From the NCBI RefSeq assembly GCF_024763615.1, contig NC_077223.1:78926627-78990626 (forward strand): 64,000 nt of DNA, in the 5' to 3' direction. The notes under the pieces were generated by a model. It saw only the letters and a program-made list of their open reading frames with translations. It searched no databases and was not told where the DNA came from. Of this stretch, positions 56,694-64,000 are shown piece by piece. A program made the position numbers and the translations under genes. The DNA comes from Phlebotomus papatasi (lineage: Eukaryota; Arthropoda; Insecta; Diptera; Psychodidae). The stretch's first letter is position 1, and each line of letters opens with the position of its first letter.

Positions 56694-56930
56694 GGGGAAT
56701 CTGGGGAACCACCGAACATGGGGTAGCACCGATCACTTATTTTTGTCTCTAAACTACTTGGACTATGAGAACCATGTCTTCAGTGGATAAGCATCCCTAA
56801 TGGTAGTTATGAATTTATAGAGGCATCGTTCTCTGAAGTCTAATATATAATTAAAAAATCGTAGTGTTCGGTGTATCCCGTGTTCGGTAGTGCCCCAGTT
56901 TTTCCCATGCCCCATTATAATTATCAAACC
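56694..56930. mobile_element. TA-flanked element, GGGGAATCTGGGG ends (imperfect)
   Basis: GGGGAATCTGGGGAACCACC and GAACATGGGGTAGCACCG face GGTGTATCCCGTGTTCGGTA and TGCCCCAGTTTTTCCC. The arms match imperfectly. No ORF of its own. Confidence 0.5.
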
Positions 56931-57144
56931 ATTTAGTACAATTTTATTATTTCGATAGATAACTTTGTTAAGAAATGAATGAAAAGTTATTACAGAACTA
57001 AAATGAGAAGATAGATTTACTAAATTACCTATTTTTGTGAACATTGGGGCTTAAAAAAAATATGCAAATATTCAAAGTATCCTTTCGTTAAATTGCACCA
57101 CTCTTATTTAACTTTATACGGATTTCTCTCGTGAAACGTACGCT

Positions 57145-57363
57145 TAGGGGAAAGTACTCTCCCTTCGAACGTTCATGCCTTCGAATAATGTGAATTTCTT
57201 TAACTTTTCCCAAAAGAATTACACATGATTATAACATATTTATTAATAATTGATGATAAGCTAAATAATATTTAATAGAAATGTGTAAATCTTCAAGGAA
57301 AAACAAAAGAAAATTCACATTATTCGAAGGCATGAACGTTCGAAGGGAGAGTACTTTCCCCTA
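57145..57363. mobile_element. Near-perfect palindromic MITE
   Basis: TAGGGGAAAGTACTCTCCC, then CGAACGTTCATGCCTTCG, is inverted almost exactly at CGAAGGCATGAACGTTCG and GGGAGAGTACTTTCCCCTA. Arms are about 60 bp around an AT-rich 90-bp centre. TTA and TAA lie at the borders. Confidence 0.85.
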
Positions 57364-57436
57364 AGTGTTGATGGTTTTGAAATTAAACAGATATGGAATT
57401 TTTAATGCATTACTGTATGGTACACCCTAGACCGTA

Positions 57437-57686
57437 CACTGAGAAAAAAATAGGTGTGATTAGAAGGATTCACACCTAACTAACACTTTTTGGGTGTAAA
57501 AATATATCAACATTTTTTAACGTTAATTTTAAACCTTTTAAGGGTAAAATCAACATGAAAGAAGGGTAACTTTAATCCATAATACACGTAAAAAGGGTAA
57601 TATATACACCGTTTTCGGATCAATACTGCAGGGTAAAATTAACATTTCCGGAATGTTATTTCAACTTTTTCGGATTTCCCTGAGTG
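57437..57686 (+). mobile_element. MITE family A, copy 9
   Basis: CACTGAGAAAAAAATAGGTGTG to CCCTGAGTG, 250 bp, TA both sides (57435-57436, 57687-57688). The left third differs from other copies: AGAAGGATTCACACC replaces the usual AACTTTTTTCC part. Confidence 0.8.
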
Positions 57687-57688
57687 TA

Positions 57689-58301
57689 CTTAGAAAGCAC
57701 TGAACTGATTCATTAAATAAGCTTAATCTTCAGATGGATCGACGGTGAGCCTTTTATTTTACTTTTTCTAATAATGACTCTTCGGTGGTTATTTTGAAAT
57801 AGCTTTTTCTCATTGATAAACTGATTAAAATCAAGAAGTAAGGACTTTAAGATATATGTTTCTAAGTATAATAGAGGAGCTCGGAGCAAAAAAACGCTAT
57901 TTTAATAGGGAAATACATACGACTTAGTGTTTTTTTGCTCTGAGCGCCTCAATAGTATATAGAATACTGTGAAAAGTGAGTCAAGTTACGTTCTAAGAAG
58001 TCAAAGTGGCAGGAATGCAACTAAATCCAGTTTGTATTACAAAAGAAATTTTTCTGTGTGAGATGTCTTGTGAGATGTCTTGTGAGATGTTTATTCCAAA
58101 GATAGTAAGGAATGCCCTTCTGAGAAATAAGATTAAACCTTTGTAGTTGAATTTATTCCACGAATGTCTTCCAAGGGTCTTGTTCAGTTGAGGAAAAATC
58201 GATGTGATTGAAAAATGACCTCTTTAAGGGGTTATATTTTTTTCAACACTAAAAGAAATATTTAATTGAAGCACATTAAAAATTCAGTCTTGAGACCTAT
58301 A
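57689..58301. other. AT-rich DNA; short tandem repeat
   Basis: GTGAGATGTCTT occurs three times in tandem at 58060-58090. No gene. Confidence 0.5.
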
Positions 58302-58649
58302 GGGGAATTCTGTAATTTTCGTGGCATTATCATGCGTGAGTTCGAAACCTGACAATGCCATTCGAACTTTTTTTGTCATATCATATGAGTTCAAAAATGC
58401 AATTCATTGAATTTTAATGAAATCCTTTTACTTGATGATTTTATGAAAATAAAGTACGTCTTGGTGGATTTGTTTAACAAAATTCATTGCCATTTTAATT
58501 GCCAGAAATCTCAAATATGTGATTTCTGACAATGCCACGTGAGCTGAAATGACAATGTCACGGCTATGGAATCGCATTTTCGAAAAATCTCTCCTAAGAT
58601 TCGAACCCAATTTGTCATATGGTATTGCCAGAGCGTTACAGAATTCCCC
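58302..58649. mobile_element. Inverted-repeat element, GGGGAATTCTGTAA ends
   Basis: AGGGGAATTCTGTAATTTTC at the left and GCGTTACAGAATTCCCCT at the right are inverted. Inner pairs include GTGGCATT and TGCCAC. The 85- and 94-codon frames here are antiparallel shadows. Confidence 0.65.
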
Positions 58650-58659
58650 TCCTGGAAGC

Positions 58660-58888
58660 TGGAAGGAAGTTAGGTCCCAAGTCACTGTCTTTAACCGTTT
58701 GGCCTCTAGAGCTGGCGACAGTCGGACGGACAGACGGACAAATAGCGTGACGCCAAAAAACTTGAAACTTCAGATTTCCAAAATTTTACCAAAATACGAC
58801 CCCTTTGGGGGGCAAGGAGTCGAATATTTATAACTCAAAATCGAGGGATTATATATACTGCTCTCTCCGTCGAGTTCGAGCAGTAAAT
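58660..58888 (-). repeat. Dispersed repeat family F, copy 7
   Basis: Minus strand: CTGCTCGAACTCGACGGAG, AGAGCAGTATATATAATC, GTCTGTCCGTCCGACTGTC, and CCAAACGGTTAAAGACAG. It is shorter than the copy at 60237 but the same order. Confidence 0.6.
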
Positions 58889-59349
58889 CATCTTTAACCG
58901 GTGCATTAGTTACCGAAATATTGTAATTTTAAAGCATAATCACGATTTTTCAAAAATGTTCCGGGTTATTAGACTTTTCTCAAAACCTACATATGCGATT
59001 TTGATCATTTAAAAGCTCATTTTGTAGAGCTTTATTTGTTGTAAGCTCCCTTTATTCTCAGGGAGACTAGACTCCTCCTTGTTAGGGCCTCGATAATCCC
59101 ATTTTTCGCCTAAGGGGTTGCACTATTTTTTCAGTGCTAATGTGGAGGAGCAGACTTAGTTGAAACTGGTTATCACTTCTTGTTTGCGTTACGTTTTCGG
59201 ACTTCGCAAATATGATTATGTTTATGTTTCTGCTTTTGCAAGCTCCATTCTCGCTCTACCACTGATCTTCTATCTTGAGTTTCGTGTGGTTAATTTATTT
59301 CCCGGCTTCATTGCGGAGCTCGTAGTTCTTGGATCTTCTGCCAAACCTT
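58889..59349. other. AT-rich DNA without a supported gene
   Basis: A frame of 99 codons (59160-59459) has a hydrophobic stretch but no motif, and its end lies inside the element at 59350. Not called. Confidence 0.45.
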
Positions 59350-59820
59350 CGTCAATGCCAACGTGCCAAAAAACGTCAATGCCATGTGTCGCCGCTTGTT
59401 GTTTGCATTGGTCAAACGATTTGCAGGCTTTTGTGTGTTTTTTTTCTAAAATAGCTTGAAAATCGTTTTTATCGCTCAGTTAGAAAAAATGGTGTTTTAC
59501 AAAGGTGTAGGAGAAACAAATTTCCTATGATAATATGTTATCTAGGTATTTTTTTTTAATTTACGGAATCCCGTAACAAAGCGAATCAAAATATGATAAT
59601 ATCCCATGCCTGATACTATTTGCCCCAGCATTTTTGAGAATGGTCACAAAATTATCTTTTAGAAAACGGCTTGATAAACGTATTTCCTTACAAAATACAG
59701 GAAAATTACTTTCACAAAGTTGTAGGGCGGTAAATTTCCTAATTAGAAATTTCTGGGGCGTCCGAGTACTTTGTAAAAAAATAAAATATCCGTTTTGTGA
59801 CTTTTTGCCCCAGTGTCTCC
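59350..59820 (-). mobile_element. MITE family D, copy 3, truncated
   Basis: GTGACTTTTTGCCCCAGTG and CTCC, then TA at the right end; read leftward it follows the interior of the copy at 39839 (ACTATTTGCCCCAG, ACGGAATCCCGTAA, GTTTGCATTGGTCAAACG). The opposite end is missing. Confidence 0.7.
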
Positions 59821-59822
59821 TA

Positions 59823-60236
59823 CTGTCCTATTTTCTCTCTAAATAATTTAAAACTGAAAATAGAGCTAATTAAGCAGAATAACTTAAATAAAAACTTCAA
59901 TAACAGAACAATATTTCTCGATATATTGCATTTTTTAATAAATTGAATTAAGAAGAAATCTCTATTTTAACACCAGTTTTTGTTTAATTTATCTTGTGAT
60001 CTGTTATTTAACCATCATAATTTTTTTTAGTTTCATATTGTAAAGTGTTACTTGATTAGACCAATATTAAGAAAATCCTATAACTGAATCTAAGTTCTCG
60101 AGATATGGCAATTTGAATTCTAAAATTATAAAAAAAAAAATTGTAAGTCTAGATAAAACAAAGAAAAATTATTAACAATTTATAATTATTTATTAATTAT
60201 TAGTTATTTATAAGCTGATCTAGGCTTATAGGTGGC
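59823..60236. other. AT-rich DNA without a supported gene
   Basis: Nothing recognised. Confidence 0.5.
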
Positions 60237-60656
60237 TTTTACTGCTCGAACTCCACGGAGAGAGCAGTATAATCCCTCGATTTTTTTCACGTTCCCTGCC
60301 AATTTCCACCTTCTACCCCCCAGAGACCACTTTTGTCAACAAATCTTTACAACCTTTACGTTTCAGACAATTTCTGAGAAATGTCGTCACGCTGTTTGTC
60401 CGTCTGTCCGTCCGACTGTCATCAGCTGTAGAGGCCAAACGGTTAGAGATAGTGACTTAGGACCTTCGGGGGACCCCCCCCCCATAAGTCGACCCAAGGA
60501 TCGTGAACATTCCCTTCATTTCCCCCCACTCCTCCCCTTCCCTTCCAAAATCATGTTTTTTGGGATTGCTCGAAAACGCGTCGTGCGATTTTTTTCATTT
60601 TTTGATATGCTTTAGAGATTACCTAGGCGGACATTTCGTCCTTAGACGAAAATAGC
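60237..60656 (+). repeat. Dispersed repeat family F, copy 8 (longest clear copy)
   Basis: Order: TACTGCTCGAACTCCACGG, AGAGAGCAGTATAATCC, GTCCGTCTGTCCGTCCGAC, GAGGCCAAACGGTTAGAG, a C-run at 60475-60483, CATAAGTCGACC, CATGTTTTTTGGGATTGC, and TTTCGTCCTTAGACG. The 127-codon frame over it is not a gene. The class is unknown; it lacks TIRs or a tail that I can see. Confidence 0.65.
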
Positions 60657-60671
60657 GTTGAATTATTCGTA

Positions 60672-60832
60672 CACTGAGAGAAATCCAAAAAAGTTAAAAT
60701 AGCATTCCGGAAATGTTAATTTTACCCCACAGTATTTATCCAAAATCGGTGTAAATATTATGATTTTTAGGTGTATTAGGGGTTAAAGTTGCCCTTTTTC
60801 ATGTTATTTTTACCCTTAAAAAGATGTAAAAT
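60672..60832 (-). mobile_element. MITE family A, copy 10 (truncated)
   Basis: CACTGAGAGAAATCCAAAAAAG through AAAAAGATGTAAAATT, left TA present. The last ~90 bp are missing. Confidence 0.75.
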
Positions 60833-61140
60833 TTCCAATAAAACTGAGCTGGTTACAATCGGTTCTGAATCGGTAATTAACCGGTTCATAGCCGATAACT
60901 AATTTTTATCCGAAAATCGATACTTTTAAAATAATTTTGGAGGATCTTTTGAATGATATAGGAATCGGTTCAAATCGGTTGAGAACCGGTAAATGGTAAA
61001 TGATGCAAAAGTACTTCTGAGGTATATAGAATCTAAGTCACGAATTCGAGCATTTCGCAAAGCCTGGGACGCCTTGCCATCTCTTTTAAATGGAACTGGA
61101 CCTTACCGTGATGCACAAACCAATTGGAAACTTAATTGTC
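60833..61140. repeat. Repeat mosaic including family C left part
   Basis: CGGTTCTGAATCGG and related CCGATT/ACCGGTT pieces near 60860-60990 resemble the sequence after family A copy 7 at 53230. From about 61078 ATGGAACTGGACCTTACCG matches the interior of family C, which resumes at 61363. Confidence 0.5.
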
Positions 61141-61362
61141 GTAGATGCGGGTAATTTTGTCCTCCGTGGGTGCCTCTGATCCCCTACTCTTCGTAAGATT
61201 CTCTTTAATTCTAACACTTAAGGAAGGGTCTTTATACAGATGCAATCTACCTGGTCTGATCGGTGAGGACCGTTCTTAAGTGTCAGAATTAAAGAAAAAC
61301 TTACGAAGAGTACTGGGCCAAAGTCACCCACGGCGGACAAAGTCACCACCCACATCTACGGT
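61141..61362. mobile_element. MITE family E, copy 3, nested in family C
   Basis: GTAGATGCGGGTAATTTTGT and CACCACCCACATCTACG are inverted. An inner stem pairs TTAATTCTAACACTTAAG with CTTAAGTGTCAGAATTAA. Family C sequence lies on both sides. Confidence 0.75.
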
Positions 61363-61441
61363 CCGTTAAGGCTCATTTTCAATAAAAAATTACAGAAAAA
61401 AGACCTAAGGTGCCCAAAATTACTGGTGCCCTACTTTCCCC
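61363..61441. mobile_element. MITE family C, right part
   Basis: GTTAAGGCTCATTTTCAATA, then AGGTGCCCAAAATTACTGG, then TGCCCTACTTTCCCC. It continues the family C piece at 61078-61140 across the nested element. Confidence 0.6.
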
Positions 61442-61717
61442 TCACACCTTAAGAGAATCATAAGTGATTAAAGGTGATATTTCGTCTTTGGTATCTTTAA
61501 AATTTTTTGAAGTGCATCCGTCTTGCATTCTGCCTCCCCATTTGAGGATTATACATTACCAGGAAGACCAGAAACAATTAGAAAAATTGCCATTGCATTG
61601 AAAATATCGATATCATACAGCTTTTTGCTTCAGGACAAAAAAAGTGTATTCTGCGATATCTCCTCGGGGAATATGTCTCCGGAGAAAAGGGAGGAAAGTG
61701 CCAAGAGGTAACTCATT

Positions 61718-61905
61718 TCGGGGAACTCGAGCCAATCTGACCAGGGAACTCACGGGGAACCTATAGATTTTTTTTCAGGGAACCCGGGGAACCTATATAT
61801 TTTTTCAGGGAATTCATTCAATTTTCAAGGATCTTTCAGAGAAACCGGGGAACTCATACATTTTTCTGGGAACCCATACATTTTTTCAGGGAACCGGGAA
61901 CTCGT
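61718..61905. repeat. Minisatellite with T-run/CAGG units
   Basis: Units of about 28-35 bp with CGGGGAACTCATACATTTTTT, then CAGG, recur about six times. Each unit looks like a polypyrimidine tract plus AG, that is, a 3' splice site mimic, on the sense strand upstream of the Ig exon. Confidence 0.7.
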
Positions 61906-62142
61906 GCCACTCTATTTGCTTTTGAATAACCCCTTTGAAAGTACTTTCAATAAATGCTGATATTTGCAATATTTGCAATGAGAAAGACAATCAATTTCTT
62001 AATGCATAGTGCTCCTGAACTTGTACCTACTTTACTCTGCATGAAATCTCAATCTTGAGTGTATGGTTCTTTTTTGTGTTTGATTCTTGAGAGAGGAACG
62101 GAGAAACTTGAGAATATTACTAAGGGATATTGTTTATTGCAG

Positions 62143-62805
62143 AATCAAATTTCCTGGATACGTCGCCGTGACTGGCACATCCTCTCGTCAGGGGTCCAAA
62201 TGTACACAAATGACGAGCGATTTGCCATTTTGCACACACCCGGTTCCAATGTCTGGACACTTCAAATAAAGTTCGTCCAGCGTCGTGATCATGGGATGTA
62301 TGAGTGCCAAGTATCCACAGCCAGTGGGGTCATATCGCACTTTGTCAACCTACAAGTGGTAGTCCCTGAAGCCTTTATCCTTGGCAATGGGGAATTGCAT
62401 GTGGACATGGGCTCTACCATTAATCTTGTGTGCATTATTGAAAAGAGTCCACAGCCACCACAATATGTATACTGGCAGAAAAATGATCGAATGATCAATT
62501 ATGATGATTCACGGCGTGATATCACAATTGAAACATCACCTGGACCACGCACCCAGAGTCGCCTCATAATCCGAGAACCACAGATCGGTGACTCGGGCAA
62601 TTACACGTGTTCAGCCAGCAATACAGAACCTGCCAGTATCTACGTATTTGTATCCAAGGGTGACAATATGGCAGCTATTTCCAGACGAAAAACCTCATCT
62701 GCCAATTGTATCGTCACTTGCATTGGCAATCCCGTGGGTATTTGCATCTCTGCCGTCATTCTCATGAGTAGAATCTTTCTCCAGTTTGGTCTGGCTGGTC
62801 GTTGA
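62143..62805 (+). CDS. Dpr-family Ig-domain cell-surface protein, last coding exon
   Basis: 220 codons plus stop. The start follows TTTATTGCAG at 62142, a good acceptor. It encodes most of Ig domain 1 (W in SWIRRRDWHIL, C in GMYECQVST; the first Ig1 cysteine must be in an upstream exon), Ig domain 2 (C in INLVCIIEK, W in YVYWQKND, C in SGNYTCSAS, which also has an N-glycosylation site), and a hydrophobic C-terminus (ISAVILMSRIFLQFGL) fitting a GPI-anchor signal or membrane anchor. WIRRRD, WTLQI and VVVPEA are hallmarks of insect Dpr proteins (zig-8-like), neuronal surface receptors that pair with DIP proteins in synaptic matching. I cannot say which dpr paralogue. The frame extends upstream to an ATG at 62059, but that part looks intronic. 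Upstream exons are not found in the window. Confidence 0.88.
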   Translation, partial: NQISWIRRRDWHILSSGVQMYTNDERFAILHTPGSNVWTLQIKFVQRRDHGMYECQVSTASGVISHFVNLQVVVPEAFILGNGELHVDMGSTINLVCIIEKSPQPPQYVYWQKNDRMINYDDSRRDITIETSPGPRTQSRLIIREPQIGDSGNYTCSASNTEPASIYVFVSKGDNMAAISRRKTSSANCIVTCIGNPVGICISAVILMSRIFLQFGLAGR

Positions 62806-63720
62806 GCAACATTTAAACCACAATACCCAACATTAAAAAAACATAGGAAAGAAATTAACAGAAGGTAAAAGAAAAAAAACATTCTGCAACACTGAATTAG
62901 ATTTCAGAACACTTTAGTGAGTAAAAAAAAACAATTGTTAATATCTCCATAAAAAGGACATTACAAAAAAATACAGAGATTAAAAAAAATAATATTTCTA
63001 CTAATTATATACAGAAAAAAAAAATGGTGAAAAGAACTACAAAAAAAATTCAGTATAAATGTGTACATAGATAAATTTACATTATATATATATATATATT
63101 AAACAATAGGGAGAGGGCCAAGGTGAAAACACATTAATTATGAACTTACACGAAATCAGCAAAGATGAGGGGGAATGAGTAATATAGTAAAAGTACGTTA
63201 GAAGAATATTATTAATGTGAATTACAGAGAGAAAAAACAAGAAATAACTTAATCAATACCATCAATTTCTCAGCAAGAAATTCACCATCCACATCAAATA
63301 AATAAAAAAAGCAAACCAGGTTTTTAAATAAACTCATCAAATCCAGAGAGAATAAAAAACTGAATAGTCCAATCATTGAAAATGCTACGAGATACGAGAT
63401 TGAATTGACAAAATAAAACAAAAAATAATTGAAAAAAAAATCGAGGTAATTTGTGAAACACATAGCTAATTGATAGTCTTTTTATCAGAAAGATGAAAAA
63501 AAACATAAACAAATTGTTTCATAGGAGATAGACACAAAAAAAAGGATTAAAACATGAATGAGAAAATTCTCTCTCATTTTGTGAATTTCTGACCAATTTT
63601 TGATGAAACAAAAACTACCAAAAAAAGCAAGTTAATATAAAAAAAAGAAGAAATGGAAATCAAGTATAAATAATTTTTTGTGTAAATAATGTAAATTGGT
63701 GGACGATTGACTCCGTGTCC
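62806..63720 (+). other. Probable 3' UTR of the Dpr gene
   Basis: A-rich sequence without repeats of the families above follows the stop. AATAAA signals lie at 63297, 63301, 63327 and 63351. An AT dinucleotide run lies at 63085-63100. Minus-strand frames here are shadows. The real poly-A site cannot be told. Confidence 0.55.
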
Positions 63721-64000
63721 TGCGTGTGTTGAATATTTCAGATATTCGCGTTATTTATTTTACCTTCTTGATTTTCCCTTCGACAGAAATTTCATTTGTT
63801 TTTTGTTGTTGTTATCGTGTTCCGGGGATCAAGCCCTCTTACCCCACTCTAAATCAATTGAACATCCCCCCCAAAAAAAAGACTCCAACCAAACTCTCCT
63901 GACCCTCTGAATTGCCCCATAGGGGAAGGTTTTGCAGCTTCGTAATGTTGCAGCTTCGTAAAAGCCGATTTTTTTCCAAGTTACTAAATGAATTTCATCC
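63721..64000. other. Window end, no supported gene
   Basis: CCCCATAGGGGAAGGTTTTG at 63915 resembles the TAGGGG start of the TA-flanked elements and may be a left end cut by the window. Confidence 0.4.

Noticed and set aside
60232..60615. 127-codon frame
   Set aside because: It covers the longest family F copy; the same DNA in other copies is not open in this frame.
62059..62142. ATG at 62059 as start of the Ig protein
   Set aside because: The 28 residues before the acceptor have no signal peptide character, lack the first Ig cysteine, and end exactly at a good 3' splice site.
1..64000. CRISPR arrays, operons, bacterial genes
   Set aside because: No regular spacer-repeat pattern; the repeats are transposons and minisatellites, and gene structure is eukaryotic.

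Overview
The window looks like an AT-rich arthropod genome, most likely a dipteran insect. The evidence is one exon of a Dpr-type immunoglobulin cell-surface gene near the right edge, a BEL/Pao LTR retrotransposon of insect type, and many short TA-flanked DNA transposons. No bacterial-type operons, no standard tRNA or rRNA genes and no CRISPR arrays are visible. I cannot name the species.

Layout. 1-14749: no host gene that I can support; it holds a LINE 3' fragment, four copies of a ~253-bp MITE (family A, CACTGAG ends) and several inverted-repeat elements. 14750-24028: a young BEL/Pao element in a complex arrangement. A complete LTR (14755-15083) is flanked by an ATTAT target duplication and a minisatellite. 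A second, left-truncated LTR (15565-15700) then leads into gag (15728-16951), three mini-exons and pol (17734-21986). A 3' LTR (21968-23177) follows, split by an 879-bp MITE, then the same ATTAT and the same minisatellite. 24029-62058: AT-rich DNA packed with repeats, often nested: ten family A copies in the whole window, a TAGGGGGAAGTGGGG family, a GGGGAGACTGGGG family, pogo-like elements (one with a transposase start), a hAT-like MITE, a 1.8-kb element with ~295-bp internal repeats, and a dispersed family containing GGCCAAACGGT. 62143-62805: a Dpr-family exon (rest of Ig1, all of Ig2, hydrophobic C-terminus) and A-rich probable 3' UTR to the end. The repeat-rich DNA upstream may be intron of this gene, but that is inference.

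Main finding. In the BEL/Pao element gag and pol are not separated by a simple frameshift or stop. Between them lie four GT-AG introns (333, 59, 73 and 79 bp), all phase 1, separating three short exons of 38, 22 and 23 codons. Joined by length arithmetic, the five exons give exactly 5712 nt, or 1904 codons, without a stop. Unspliced RNA would make Gag only, because the gag stop lies just inside intron 1. Spliced RNA would make Gag-Pol. The introns survive in a copy whose LTRs look identical, so the RNA that was reverse transcribed must have been unspliced. This suggests splicing-controlled Gag to Gag-Pol output.

The LTR arrangement is also informative. The block 14755-15566 (812 bp) matches 21968-23660 once the MITE and one TA are removed (1693-881=812). 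This implies either a tandem duplication combined with solo-LTR formation, or an assembly join between a solo-LTR haplotype and a full-length haplotype.
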